Shown here: piece after piece, positions 16,735 through 25,524 of the stretch
How the letters are laid out: every line of letters begins with the position of its first letter
Position numbering within the stretch: position 1 is the first letter of the stretch
Source of the DNA: Caryophanales bacterium
GTDB lineage: Bacteria > Bacillota > Bacilli > Bacillales > Bacillaceae_J
NCBI GenBank assembly: GCA_012840465.1
Contig: DULJ01000065.1
Span: 1 to 60,413, forward strand
Direction of reading: 5' to 3'
Length of the DNA stretch: 60,413 nucleotides
The notes under the pieces: generated by a model
The model's input: only the letters and a program-made list of their open reading frames with translations
What the model was told of the DNA's origin: nothing
Databases searched by the model: none
Program-made: the position numbers and the translations under genes

Positions 16735-18645
16735 TTGAGCACGAGGAAAGATGTAAGAAAAAAATCAAAAAAGAATAAACCGAAAGATAGCATAGCCATC
16801 AGAATAGCGAAAATATTGTTTACTCTAGTGTTCGCGGTAGTCGTCGCAGGGGTTTTATTAATATGCATGGAAACGTTCATCCGTGGCGATTTCCTTGAGA
16901 CCAAAAAGTGGATGGAGGACAACTACAACCCGTTTATATTAAATTATCTAATTTTGTTTGTATTTTTCCTGCTATTTTTAGGCCTGTTTAATGACTTGCT
17001 ATTTAGCACTTTTGCCTTTACTGTTTTTATTTTATTGCTTAGCTATATCAATCGATATAAGCATATGTTTTTAGGGGAGAACCTTTATCCATGGGATGTT
17101 TTGCTCTATCAACAAATGTTTAACCTGTTCCCGGAGCTGATTAAAGAAGTCGACAAGGTGAAACTGTCGCTAGCGGCGGTTGGTGTTGTTTTGATCATCA
17201 CCGCGCTGATTCTTATTAAGAAAAAGATTAACTTTGTCGTGTTTAGGCTTAGTGTTTTGAAACGCCTTGCTCTAATCGCTATTAGTGTTGCTTTGATCGT
17301 TTCGTTTTTCCTGTTTAGGTCGACACCATTGAAACATTTATTTAATGGGTTGCAAATTACGAATATTAATTGGAATCAGGAGTCGAACTACAAGATCAAT
17401 GGTTTTCTTTTAAGCTTTGTATTAAATACGGAAAGCACGCTCGTTTTTCCACCAAACGGCTATGGGAAAGAAAATATTTTGAACACAGTAAAAGACTTGG
17501 AGAGCAGGCTGCCGGTGGAAAAGCCGGAAAAGACATTAGAGCGGCATCCCAATATTATCTTTATCATGAGTGAAGCGTTTTGGGACCCAACCCGGCTGGA
17601 ATCCGTTCCTTTCAGCGAGGATCCAATGCCAACCATTCGCGAAAACCAAGTAGGCTGGCTTCTTTCGCCACAGTTCGGCGGCGGTACAGCTAATATTGAG
17701 TTTGAAGCGATAACAGGCTTAAACGTTTCGTTTTTGCCAACTGGCTCAATTGCCTATCAGCAATTCGTAGGCCGTCCGATTCCGTCGCTTGTATCGGTTC
17801 TCAAAGAGCAGGGCTATGAACCAACAGCCGTGCACCCGTACTACAACTGGTTTTGGAATCGTGAAAATGTCTATAACTATATGGGCTTCAATGAATTTAT
17901 CAGCTTAGACAACTTTAAGGGCGCCGCTTATCGTGGACCATATATTTCCGATAAAGAGGTCAATACAAAAATTATCAATAAAACAGAATCGACCGACAAG
18001 CCCGATTTCATATATGCCGTTACCATGCAAAACCATGGTCCATATGAAAAAGGCCGTTATAAAGACGATGTGAAAATTAGGATTGATGACAGTGATTTAT
18101 CTGAAGAGTCAAAGTACAGTTTAGAAACCTATACACAAGGTGTAGTCGAAGCTGATGAAGCGTTTGCGGAACTCATTGATTATTATGAGAAATCTGATGA
18201 ACCAACGATAATCATCTTGTATGGAGATCACATGCCCTTCTTAGGCGCAGATTATTTAACATATAAAGAGGCTGGTTTTATTGAAGGGAAAAAGTGGCCA
18301 TTGGAAGAATACCAACGGATGAGACAAACGCCGTTAGTCGTCTGGAATAACTTTACTGATGAAAAGATAGAGCTGCCAAGCATCAGCCCAGCGTTTTTGG
18401 GACCACATATCCTTGATATGGCACAAATTGAAAAGCCGCTGTACTATCGCTTCTTGGAGGAATTTAGCAAACAAATGCCAGGGTACACAACATCCGTTAA
18501 AAATGATGCTACCGGTAATTTGTATAAGGATACCCCAGACGCTGTTAAGCCGCTGGAAGATACTTACGAGAGACTGCAGTACGACCTGTTGTTTGGGAAG
18601 GGGTATAGTAAGGAAGCGTTGTTTGGTAGTGAGGGAAGTAAATAG
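16735..18645 (+). CDS. LtaS-like sulfatase-domain polymer synthase
   Basis: A 636-residue membrane phosphotransferase of the alkaline-phosphatase superfamily (LTA synthase family). A Lys-rich start is followed by five membrane helices (about 25-200), then the extracellular sulfatase domain. Visible parts of the active site: IIFIMSEAFWD, GGGTANIEFE holding the likely catalytic Thr, TMQNHGPY and YGDHMPFLG. Such enzymes transfer glycerol-phosphate units or other phospho-head groups outside the membrane; the sequence diverges from true LtaS, so the exact product is open. TTG 16735 is used with AAGGAT 8 nt upstream. A bidirectional terminator separates it from the next gene. Confidence 0.85.
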   Translation: MSTRKDVRKKSKKNKPKDSIAIRIAKILFTLVFAVVVAGVLLICMETFIRGDFLETKKWMEDNYNPFILNYLILFVFFLLFLGLFNDLLFSTFAFTVFILLLSYINRYKHMFLGENLYPWDVLLYQQMFNLFPELIKEVDKVKLSLAAVGVVLIITALILIKKKINFVVFRLSVLKRLALIAISVALIVSFFLFRSTPLKHLFNGLQITNINWNQESNYKINGFLLSFVLNTESTLVFPPNGYGKENILNTVKDLESRLPVEKPEKTLERHPNIIFIMSEAFWDPTRLESVPFSEDPMPTIRENQVGWLLSPQFGGGTANIEFEAITGLNVSFLPTGSIAYQQFVGRPIPSLVSVLKEQGYEPTAVHPYYNWFWNRENVYNYMGFNEFISLDNFKGAAYRGPYISDKEVNTKIINKTESTDKPDFIYAVTMQNHGPYEKGRYKDDVKIRIDDSDLSEESKYSLETYTQGVVEADEAFAELIDYYEKSDEPTIIILYGDHMPFLGADYLTYKEAGFIEGKKWPLEEYQRMRQTPLVVWNNFTDEKIELPSISPAFLGPHILDMAQIEKPLYYRFLEEFSKQMPGYTTSVKNDATGNLYKDTPDAVKPLEDTYERLQYDLLFGKGYSKEALFGSEGSK

Positions 18646-18664
18646 TTTGTAAAGCCACATATTG

Positions 18665-18699
18665 AAAAGGCGAGTTAAGTTTACTCTTACTCGCCTTTT
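18665..18699. terminator. Bidirectional terminator
   Basis: AAAAGGCGAGT (18665-18675) is complementary to ACTCGCCTTTT (18689-18699). It ends the LtaS-like gene on the plus strand and the DUF2680 gene on the minus strand. Confidence 0.85.
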
Positions 18700-18720
18700 C
18701 TTATGTAGACAGACGATTTA

Positions 18721-19065
18721 CTATTGATCACTTCTGTTTTTCATATCATGGTCTTTATGGTCCTTATGCATGCAAGCCCCAGGCATATATCCATTTTCCT
18801 TCATCATTTTTGCCTTTTCTTGGATCTTCGCTTTAATCATGTCACCTTTTTCTTTTGTAATCATCCCGAACTCAACATGCTTATCAATCAATTCTAGCTT
18901 ATTCTCAAGAATTTCCTCGTGAAGTTCGGCAAGCTCCTTCTTTTGCGCCTCAGTTAGTTCCACCTTTGTTCCAGGCTGCCCGACTTTGTCAATCTGTGCC
19001 CAGACCGGCATAGCAAGACCTAGTGTTAGAAATAAAACACTAAGTAATACAATTATTTTTTTCAT
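18721..19065 (-). CDS. Secreted DUF2680 (YckD-like) protein
   Basis: A 114-residue exported protein: signal peptide with AQA-like cleavage (PVWAQID), then a helical domain with the DUF2680 pattern (LTEAQKKELAELHEEILENKLELIDKHVEFGMITKEKGD) and a His/Asp/Lys-rich tail (MHKDHKDHDMK) that could bind metal. Family members are widespread in Bacillaceae but uncharacterised. GGAGGGG lies just upstream of the ATG. It converges with the LtaS-like gene. Confidence 0.8.
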   Translation of the reverse strand: MKKIIVLLSVLFLTLGLAMPVWAQIDKVGQPGTKVELTEAQKKELAELHEEILENKLELIDKHVEFGMITKEKGDMIKAKIQEKAKMMKENGYMPGACMHKDHKDHDMKNRSDQ

Positions 19066-19275
19066 GGTAACCCCTCCTATTCATATTTTTCATAGTTAAT
19101 ATGTAACGGAGGCTCAAATTTTATCCATATTATTTTTATTTTTTTGAAATCAATGTTTCTGGGATAGGGGGTCAGATCCTTTGGCTCGTTTTTTAAAGCT
19201 GTTTTGTTGGCGTATGGCGATAAGTTTCGGTAAGATGGAGATATAAATTAATGAATTGAAGTGGGGCTTTTAAAT

Positions 19276-19650
19276 ATGATGAAGGTATTTATTATTTTGG
19301 GGGCAATTAACGGCTTTTTAGCGGTTGCATTGGGAGCCTTTGGGGCTCATGGCCTTGAACCGATATTGACGGAGAAGATGATCGGTGTTTGGGAAAAAGG
19401 TGTCGACTACCAAATGTTCCACACGATGGGTTTATTTATAGTGGCTTTTGCCGCTAATAAATGGCCAGGGGTTTCGGCTGTAAAATGGTCAGGTATTATG
19501 ATGTTTATTGGAATTATCCTGTTCTCAGGGAGCTTGTATGCTTTAAGTACGACTGGGATTACAAAGCTTGGCATGATTACACCTTTTGGTGGTGTTTCAT
19601 TTTTGGCAGGCTGGCTCCTGTTGGCAGTTGCTGCTGCAAAAGGGAAATAG
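19276..19650 (+). CDS. ywdK: DUF423 membrane protein (YwdK-like)
   Basis: A 124-residue protein with four hydrophobic helices and the family signature ALGAFGAHGLEP and DYQMFHTMGLF. DUF423 proteins are conserved small membrane proteins of unknown role. In B. subtilis ywdK lies beside gerQ (ywdL), as here. ATG 19276 is chosen over GTG 19261 because GTGGGG acts as its Shine-Dalgarno. It converges with gerQ on a shared terminator. Confidence 0.85.
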   Translation: MMKVFIILGAINGFLAVALGAFGAHGLEPILTEKMIGVWEKGVDYQMFHTMGLFIVAFAANKWPGVSAVKWSGIMMFIGIILFSGSLYALSTTGITKLGMITPFGGVSFLAGWLLLAVAAAKGK

Positions 19651-19667
19651 GGGAATTTTGAAGGCGT

Positions 19668-19700
19668 AAAAAAGGAGGCTGTTTTGCAGTCTCCTTTTGC
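19668..19700. terminator. Bidirectional terminator between ywdK and gerQ
   Basis: AAAAGGAGGCTG (19670-19681) pairs with CAGTCTCCTTTT (19687-19698) around a TTTTG loop, with A's on one side and T's on the other. Confidence 0.85.
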
Positions 19701-19716
19701 TTGTGGTTTATTCTTT

Positions 19717-20181
19717 TTATCTTGGTGGGAAAGAGGATAGACTAGGTGTACCGAATGAAGGTTGATAGTTAATTTCCTCATCGAATGTTACATAATCTAA
19801 ATAGATCATTGGAATCAAATACCGTTGACCTGTTTGTGGGTCACTGAGAATAAGGTGATCACGTCCGGCAGCTTCGATTATACCCTTGAAAACTTTGGCA
19901 TTCCATTGTGAATTATTTTCAAAAGTTGTATAAACAGTTACAATTTTGCCTTTGTTTAATCGTAAAATATTTTCAATATAAGATTCCTCAATCGGAAGCA
20001 TTCCGGGAACATTTGCTGCAGATGATGGCGGCTTTTGTGGGAAACTTGGAAAACCCGGCATTTGACCTCCTGAAAATGTAGGTGGCATCTGGGGCATCTG
20101 GGGCATCTGGGGTTGCTGCCCGAAACCATATTGTGGGAATTGGCCATATGCTGGCGTTTGAGATGGGAAACTACTTGCCAT
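19717..20181 (-). CDS. gerQ: Spore coat protein GerQ
   Basis: A 154-residue spore coat protein. The N-terminal 65 residues are Pro/Gln/Met/Gly-rich with PQMPQMPQMP repeats; the conserved C-terminal domain (ESYIENILRLNKGKIVTVYTTFE; DHLILSDPQTGQRYLIPMIYLDYVTFDEE) is GerQ. In B. subtilis GerQ is needed for CwlJ to locate in the spore and is cross-linked by transglutaminase during maturation. It is downstream of cwlJ, the arrangement seen in the B. cereus group, so the two are probably co-transcribed late in the mother cell. Confidence 0.95.
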   Translation of the reverse strand: MASSFPSQTPAYGQFPQYGFGQQPQMPQMPQMPPTFSGGQMPGFPSFPQKPPSSAANVPGMLPIEESYIENILRLNKGKIVTVYTTFENNSQWNAKVFKGIIEAAGRDHLILSDPQTGQRYLIPMIYLDYVTFDEEINYQPSFGTPSLSSFPPR

Positions 20182-20318
20182 TTTACATTCCTCCCTTTGA
20201 TGATAGACAATTTTATACTTTATGGAAGAATAGCCAGTTAAGGATAAGTATAAAACGCCTTTATTTTCTTTTGTGTATGTGTAAAATTGGAACAGCTAAG
20301 TGATATTTGATTGACACT

Positions 20319-20744
20319 CTAATAATAAATTTGTGGACAATCTTCTTGTTCAGGGGCATAAAAACAATGCGATTTATAGCGCCCTGCATTCTGTTGGTTA
20401 AACCACGTTGCGGGACAGTCCGCTTCAGGTCTGAAAAACCATAGGGAGTAAGATGCTGGGTGGTATTTCCAGCCCTTAATTACTTGGCGTGCTAACCCAA
20501 TATCGGCTTCTCTAGCACGTTGATAAAAATAAGGCTTATCAACGGCTTCATAGCCACCAGGCTTTTGGAAAACCATACTCCTTAGGGAACGGATATCCTT
20601 AAAATCGAGACAATTTGCAACTACACGATTAACCCCAACATTGCCCACCATTAACATACCAAGTCTTCCTTCGGCTTCGGCTTCAGCCCGCATTAATCTT
20701 GCCAGAAGTCTTACATCTTCCTCCGTATGTGGCACAACAGCCAT
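20319..20744 (-). CDS. cwlJ: Spore cortex-lytic enzyme CwlJ
   Basis: A 141-residue Hydrolase_2 / SleB-type domain with no signal peptide. Visible: LLARLMRAEAEAEG with the catalytic Glu, MVGNVGVNRV, and the C-terminal NQQNAGRYKSHCFY. CwlJ degrades spore cortex during germination triggered by Ca-dipicolinate and depends on GerQ, encoded next. Upstream on the minus strand a TATACAAG near 20813-20820 could be a sigma-E -10, but the -35 is not clear. Length matches the family. Confidence 0.95.
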   Translation of the reverse strand: MAVVPHTEEDVRLLARLMRAEAEAEGRLGMLMVGNVGVNRVVANCLDFKDIRSLRSMVFQKPGGYEAVDKPYFYQRAREADIGLARQVIKGWKYHPASYSLWFFRPEADCPATWFNQQNAGRYKSHCFYAPEQEDCPQIYY

Positions 20745-20931
20745 TATCTCACCTCACAATAGCGATTACCCTACAACATATTGCAAGAACAGAAAATGGT
20801 GACTTGTATATACTATTTTTTGTGACCATTACATTTAGATCCTATGTAGCTGTAGGGGTTTTTATGATAAAAAAACGCGTGTGGGGGGTGTGGGACGCTG
20901 GGGCGGGGACTCTGTCCCAGTCCATGAATGG

Positions 20932-20959
20932 AAAAAGCCCCCTAATGTGTAGGGAGCTT
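20932..20959 (-). terminator. Terminator of hemQ
   Basis: Read on the minus strand, AAGCTCCCT pairs with AGGGGGCTT around an ACACATT loop (one mismatch), followed by a run of T's. Just beside it at 20886-20922 a G-rich inverted sequence (GTGGGAC ... GTCCCAG) resembles others near 45880, 48110 and 57270. Confidence 0.75.
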
Positions 20960-20989
20960 ACGGTTTTGGTTTGCTTATCTTTTTAGAAA

Positions 20990-21733
20990 TTAAACCTGCA
21001 AGAATTTCGGTACAGCTTCTTCAGTTAAAATGTTACCAACGAAGAATGAACCGAATTCGCCATATTTTGCGCTTACTTCGTCAAATCTCATTTCATACAC
21101 AAGCTTTTTGAATTCTAGAACGTCGTCTGCAAACAGCGTAACGCCCCATTCCCAATCATCAAAACCAACAGAACCAGTAATGATCTGTTTCACTTTACCT
21201 GCATATTGGCGGCCAATCATACCGTGTGAACGCATCATGCTGCTACGCTCTTCCATTGAAAGCATATACCAGTTGTCATTGCCTTGACGGCGTTTGTCCA
21301 TTGGATAGAAACAAATATGGTTAGCCTTTGGAAGAATAGGGTATAAACGTGCCAAAACTTCAGGGCTTTGATAGGGATCCTGATCAGATGGCAAGTAGTT
21401 ACTCAATTCAACCACAGACACATAAGAATGTGCAGGAATTAAATACTCTGCAAATTTTGTTTTATTAAAAGTAGTCTCAAGCTCGTTTAACTCTTCCATT
21501 GTAGGACGAAGAATCATTAACATAAAGTCAGCTTTTTGGCCGACAATGGTGTATAAGGCATGACTTCCTTTTTTAGCTTCTTCAGTATTTTTTAATTCAC
21601 TAAGAAAACCTTGAAACTCTGCAATAACTTCATTTCTTTCATCGCCCGATAGCCTTTTCCAAGATGTCCAATCTACCGTACGGAAATCATGAAGACAATA
21701 CCAACCATCTAACGTTTTTGCTGGTTCAGCCAT
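20990..21733 (-). CDS. hemQ: Coproheme decarboxylase HemQ
   Basis: A 247-residue chlorite-dismutase-fold enzyme that decarboxylates coproheme III to heme b, the last step of the coproporphyrin-dependent pathway in Gram-positive bacteria. Visible: [14 protein letters not shown] start, the FYPMDKRR segment with the catalytic Tyr, and MRSHGMIGR with the proximal heme His. ATG 21733 is used because AAGGAG lies upstream; three extra codons before it are open but unlikely. In B. subtilis (ywfI) it is also divergent from pta. Confidence 0.96.
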   Translation of the reverse strand: MAEPAKTLDGWYCLHDFRTVDWTSWKRLSGDERNEVIAEFQGFLSELKNTEEAKKGSHALYTIVGQKADFMLMILRPTMEELNELETTFNKTKFAEYLIPAHSYVSVVELSNYLPSDQDPYQSPEVLARLYPILPKANHICFYPMDKRRQGNDNWYMLSMEERSSMMRSHGMIGRQYAGKVKQIITGSVGFDDWEWGVTLFADDVLEFKKLVYEMRFDEVSAKYGEFGSFFVGNILTEEAVPKFLQV

Positions 21734-21828
21734 TCGTAACACTCCTTTATCTTACTTGCTACATTTTGTATATTCATGTCTATAACAAATATAACAATAG
21801 TTTTATCCAGATGAAAGTTTTTAGCTTG

Positions 21829-21866
21829 AAAAGTTGACAAAAGGTAGACTAGGTCAACTTTTTTTG
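21829..21866. promoter_or_regulatory. Inverted repeat in the hemQ-pta divergent region
   Basis: AAAAGTTGAC (21829-21838) is complementary to GTCAACTTTT (21853-21862), followed by T's. It has terminator shape on the plus strand though no plus-strand gene precedes it, so it could be an attenuator in the pta leader or an operator. No clear cre box is seen. Confidence 0.35.
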
Positions 21867-22023
21867 CGTAAGCATTTCCGTTTTGAATAGCCTGTTTCCA
21901 AGAATATCAGAAAAGTATATGGTAATATTAAGCGGAATAGAGTGAATCTTCCTTCGAAAACAGGAAGTGTTTACAGATGCTTAAACGGCAAGGTGCATTT
22001 GATTTCATTTTGGGGGTATTAAT

Positions 22024-22995
22024 TTGAGCGACTTATTTTCCATTGTAAAAGAAAAAATTAAAGGTAAAAACAAGACGATTGTCTTCCCGGAGGGCTTGGA
22101 TGAGCGAATTTTGACAGCTGTTGGCAGACTTGCTTCTGAGGAAGTTTTAAAGCCGATTTTAATCGGGAATAAAGCCGAAGTAGAACAAAAGGCAGCTTCT
22201 TTGAATATCACTTTGGGAAATGTTGAAATTCTTGATCCAAATTCCTACGATGAATTTGACGTACTTGTACGCGAATTTATCAAGTGCCGCAAAGGAAAAG
22301 CAACGGAAGAAGAGGCTAGCCAAATTTTAAAGGATGAAAACTATTTTGGTACAATGCTAGTTTATTTAAAAAAAGCAGATGGTTTAGTTAGCGGTGCGGA
22401 TCATTCAACAGCAGACACCGTTCGCCCTGTGTTACAAATTATTAAAACAAAAACGGGCATCAGAAAGACATCTGGTATGTTTGTCATGGTGCGCGGAGAT
22501 GAAAAATATATTTTCGCGGATTGTGCGATTAATCCAAACCCTGATAGCCAAGATTTAGCGGAAATCGCCATCGTAAGTGCTGAATCAGCGGTGCTGTTTG
22601 ACGTTGAACCAAAGGTTGCGATGCTAAGCTTTTCTACAAAAGGATCCGCGGTTACACCTGAAACAGAAAAAGTAGCAGAAGCAATCAAAATTGCAAAAGA
22701 AAGACAGCCTGATTTGATCATCGATGGAGAGTTTCAATTTGATGCTGCGATCGTACCATCAGTTGCTGCCAAAAAGGCACCAGGTTCAGTCATCCAAGGT
22801 GATGCCAAAGTATTCGTATTTCCAACGTTAGATGCCGGCAACATCGGCTATAAAATCACTCAACGCCTCGGCGGATTTGAAGCCATCGGTCCGATCCTCC
22901 AAGGCTTAAACCAGCCGGTGAACGATCTATCCCGCGGCTGTAATGCGGAAGATGTCTATAAGCTAGCATTAATTACGGCGGTACAGGCATTGTAA
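22024..22995 (+). CDS. pta: Phosphate acetyltransferase
   Basis: A 323-residue phosphotransacetylase (acetyl-CoA + Pi to acetyl phosphate + CoA), part of the Pta-AckA overflow pathway. Visible: KTIVFPEGLDERIL, the conserved LVSGADHSTADTVRP, MLSFSTKGSA and SRGCNAEDVYKLALITA. Short bacterial form with only the PTA_PTB domain. TTG 22024 is preceded by TGGGGGT at the right distance. It keeps the B. subtilis position between hemQ and lipL, though a 2.7-kb accessory stretch follows here. Confidence 0.97.
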   Translation: MSDLFSIVKEKIKGKNKTIVFPEGLDERILTAVGRLASEEVLKPILIGNKAEVEQKAASLNITLGNVEILDPNSYDEFDVLVREFIKCRKGKATEEEASQILKDENYFGTMLVYLKKADGLVSGADHSTADTVRPVLQIIKTKTGIRKTSGMFVMVRGDEKYIFADCAINPNPDSQDLAEIAIVSAESAVLFDVEPKVAMLSFSTKGSAVTPETEKVAEAIKIAKERQPDLIIDGEFQFDAAIVPSVAAKKAPGSVIQGDAKVFVFPTLDAGNIGYKITQRLGGFEAIGPILQGLNQPVNDLSRGCNAEDVYKLALITAVQAL

Positions 22996-23009
22996 TTACA
23001 AAAATACAA

Positions 23010-23076
23010 AAAAGCATGGTGATATCAACACTGGTCCGGCGCTAAGCCTAGTCCCAGCTGATCACCATGCTTTTAT
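23010..23076 (+). terminator. Terminator of pta
   Basis: AAAAGCATGGTGAT (23010-23023) pairs exactly with ATCACCATGCTTTT (23061-23074) across a long loop, then more T's. Confidence 0.85.
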
Positions 23077-23137
23077 TTTTACTGATAAAGCATGTAGGTG
23101 AAAATAATGGTTAAATAATAAGAGGGTTAAAGTTTTA

Positions 23138-23377
23138 TTGATTATTGTTACAATACCTTTATTCTGTACGGTAATGAGTTCCTCAACGGAATTTGTAATT
23201 CGAGGGAATTTATTGTTACGCTTTCATCCCATTCAAAGTTGTTCAATTAGTATTGAAGAAATAGGTTATGATTTTACCAATGATTGTCATCTGTACAAGG
23301 TGAATGAGTATAAACCATACGAATGGTTTATACCTGATGTATTTAAAGGTATGTCCGGTTATATCTGGTGTTTTTAA
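23138..23377 (+). CDS. Possible small exported or membrane protein
   Basis: A 79-residue frame starting at a TTG with a hydrophobic N terminus (IIVTIPLFCTVM), then FVIRGNLLLRFHPIQSCSISIEE and an aromatic-rich end. The ribosome binding site is weak (GAGGGTTAAAG). Composition looks protein-like but I do not recognise a family. It lies at the start of the AT-rich accessory pocket and may be a truncated gene. Confidence 0.3.
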   Translation: MIIVTIPLFCTVMSSSTEFVIRGNLLLRFHPIQSCSISIEEIGYDFTNDCHLYKVNEYKPYEWFIPDVFKGMSGYIWCF

Positions 23378-23425
23378 AAAAACTAAGACTGGATTATATT
23401 ATATTTATAAAGGAGGTGCAACTCC

Positions 23426-23470
23426 ATGATTGGGGTCACCGTAACAAAATGGTTGCAAAATAAACGCTGA
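23426..23470 (+). CDS. Possible 14-residue peptide
   Basis: ATG 23426 is preceded by a perfect AAAGGAGGTG at 8 nt spacing and encodes MIGVTVTKWLQNKR before a stop. It could be a true micro-peptide, a leader, or the surviving start of a lost gene. 23471-23702 shows no convincing gene; a 46-codon stop-free stretch ending at about 23669 lacks a start signal. Confidence 0.3.
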   Translation: MIGVTVTKWLQNKR

Positions 23471-23702
23471 GCGAAGTTCTACATAAAAAAGACTATTTTA
23501 CTTCTCTTGGTAAATGGTCTAAGAACTAGAGCAACTACCCTGTTACCAGGTCTTATAAAAAAGCTTTCTCTTTAGTTCAAACCTCAAATTTCTTCATTAC
23601 AGGAATGCTTCCTTGGTACAGCGAGTCTATTAACTCCTTCGATCCTCTGATGAAAGGTTTTTTAGTGTAATTCTATAGAAATGATTTAATGACATACATA
23701 AA

Positions 23703-23726
23703 AAAGAGTAGCAATGGCTACTCTTT
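23703..23726. terminator. Bidirectional terminator-like hairpin
   Basis: AAAGAGTAGC (23703-23712) pairs with GCTACTCTTT (23717-23726) around AATG. It most likely ends the minus-strand pair of genes to its right. Confidence 0.75.
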
Positions 23727-23889
23727 AATCTAGGTTTCTACCTTTTTTTTTTCGATTATCAAAAAGATTAAGCAAAATAACAGTAATTAGCATAATAATC
23801 GAATATAAAATAGTCTTAATAAAAGTGAACTCTAAAATATAATAACTGCTCATTAATATAAGAACAAAAAATAACAAGTATTTTTTCAT
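23725..23889 (-). CDS. Small membrane protein
   Basis: A 54-residue frame starting MKKYLLFFVLILM, with two hydrophobic helices and a Lys-rich C-terminal end (DNRKKKGRNLD). It starts 28 bp after the stop of the secreted-protein gene on the same strand. The ribosome binding site is weak (GATGGTAAG). Small two-helix proteins next to bacteriocin-like genes often give self-protection; here that is only a guess from position. Confidence 0.45.
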   Translation of the reverse strand: MKKYLLFFVLILMSSYYILEFTFIKTILYSIIMLITVILLNLFDNRKKKGRNLD

Positions 23890-23917
23890 CTTACCATCTC
23901 ATTCTATAAAATAGTTT

Positions 23918-24562
23918 TTAATAAAATGGTTCTATAATAGTAGACTTATAATATCTAGTAACAATATCTCCACCAGTATCGGTTGAAGATTTTGTAGCTC
24001 GATCTACTTTTTTAATTTCATAATCACCCATAAAACTACCGGTATCAGTAAATCTGCCAGGACCTAGTTCTCTGTAGGAATACCTCATATGATGATAGAC
24101 ATCTTCAACATCACTCTCTATAAAATAATAACCACCAAATCCTGCACCAGCTGCCTTTGCTAAAGTCGCAGCGCCACCTGTAGCTCCAGTTAACCATGCT
24201 GTCAAAGCCGCGACAAAAGCTGTTTTTGTAGCCTTAGTAAACTTGTTAGAAGTAGTTCTGTCATAGTTTCTCATATAAACCCAACTTGTCGGATATGTTA
24301 CAGCAGCTAAACTCGTAATTCCTGATTGAGATTCAAAATTACGTTTAGTAAGTAGAACATTTACATGATCAATAAGCTCTGAAGTAGGTTTATTAAGTTT
24401 AATTATATAACCATCTTCAATATAAAAATCAATATCATTTTCCTCCAAAACGTTTACAACCTGTTCATTAAGCATAGGCTGTTGATTATTCTCATTACTT
24501 AAATCGTTCTCTACAGGATTACTTGCAGCAAAAGTAAATTGATTACCAATCCCTAGGACCAT
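23918..24562 (-). CDS. Exported bacteriocin-like protein with a damaged 5' end
   Basis: 214 residues from the first in-frame ATG, but that ATG has no Shine-Dalgarno and begins inside what looks like a signal peptide core (MVLGIGNQFTFAAS). A strong GGGGGGAGG lies 40-50 nt upstream (24603-24613), and the intervening frame has a TAG stop at 24587-24589 and no in-frame start. A single-base change in the leader would restore a normal signal peptide. The protein has a charged N-terminal part, a Gly/Ala-rich hydrophobic stretch (ALTAWLTGATGGAATLAKAA) and a polar C-terminal part. Family not recognised; the glycine-rich helix recalls bacteriocins. Probably a pseudogene or a gene with a sequencing error at its start. 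Confidence 0.55.
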   Translation of the reverse strand: MVLGIGNQFTFAASNPVENDLSNENNQQPMLNEQVVNVLEENDIDFYIEDGYIIKLNKPTSELIDHVNVLLTKRNFESQSGITSLAAVTYPTSWVYMRNYDRTTSNKFTKATKTAFVAALTAWLTGATGGAATLAKAAGAGFGGYYFIESDVEDVYHHMRYSYRELGPGRFTDTGSFMGDYEIKKVDRATKSSTDTGGDIVTRYYKSTIIEPFY

Positions 24563-24744
24563 ACAAGGAATGGCTAAAATTGCACTCTAAGCAATTTTAA
24601 GTTTCCTCCCCCCTTGTTTTGAAAGTTTTAAAAATAGAACACCATTAATATACCACATATTGTTAAAAATAGTAATAATATTGGAAAAATGGGGAATATG
24701 GTGTTTATGCGCTTTTATTTAGAAATATATAAACTATTATATAG

Positions 24745-25524
24745 GTGAATGAATTTCATAATTATGAGCCTTACGGGCTCAAGGCTTTTAGGCACTAAAA
24801 AAAGGAGTACCTCCCCAAAATGTCGAAATAAGTAGTTACCACGCAAACCTATAAGACTGGAGGAAGACTCCCCATGCCTATTATACGACAAGAAAGCCTG
24901 TTTGACATCCGAGGTTGTCATTGATGCTACACATGGATGCTGGTTATGCTTATGAAGCCATTTATATGCAGATTCATCGTATGGACATCAAGCTATTATT
25001 GCATATAATAAACGCAATGAGCCAGAGCCTATTGGCTTTGATAAACATTTTGCACCTACTTGTGTAAGGGAGCATTCTTACCGCTATGATAGCTATGACA
25101 CCAAATATGAAACATTAAAATATACACGACCAAGTGAATGTAAAGATTGGCCATTAGCGAATGATGGTCTCTGCCAAAAAATTTATAAGGTGAAAATCAC
25201 AACAGATCTTAGAAAATATACAGCTCCAGCAAGAGGTTCAAAAGCTTGGAAAACGACATTTAAACGTCGTACAGCAGTAGAAAGAGTAAATGCTTACCTA
25301 AAAGAATATTTCCAACTAAACAATGTTCGTTATTGTACAGGAAAGCGTGCAAAAGTTCATTTTGATCTTGTTACCCTTGTTTATAATGCATCAAAATTAG
25401 CAACTGATCGTATCAAAGCCAAGAAAAATCAGCAACTAGCTGCGTAAACGTTGAATCTAGTAGTAAAAAATAAATTCTGCCAGTCTAGACTTTTTTAAAA
25501 AACGGGATTATGAAATTGATTCAC
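24745..25524 (+). mobile_element. Internally deleted insertion sequence, IS1182-like
   Basis: The ends are 18-bp inverted repeats: GTGAATGAATTTCATAAT at 24745-24762 and the complement of GTGAATCAATTTCATAAT at 25507-25524, 17 of 18 matching. Inside are the first 12 or so codons of a transposase joined directly to its C-terminal third, so roughly 0.9 kb has been lost compared with a usual 1.6-1.8 kb element of this type. No clear target duplication is visible next to the ends. The element is inactive by itself but keeps both ends. Confidence 0.8.
24874..25447 (+). pseudogene. Transposase remnant (N terminus fused to C-terminal third, frameshifted)
   Basis: ATG 24874 with GGAGGAAG upstream starts MPIIRQESLFDI, a typical transposase start. 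It then jumps to DAGYAYEAIYMQIHRM, and near 24983 a one-base loss shifts the frame to GHQAIIAYNKRNEPEPIGFDKHF. The rest runs intact to TAA at 25445-25447 and includes the CxxxPSECKDWPLAND region and the conserved KTTFKRRTAVERVNAYLKE with the last catalytic Glu of the DDE domain. At least two lesions (the deletion and the frameshift) make it non-functional. Confidence 0.85.

Noticed and set aside
21867-22023. CcpA cre site ahead of pta
   Set aside because: Looked for because pta is CcpA-activated in B. subtilis, but no sequence matched the consensus well.
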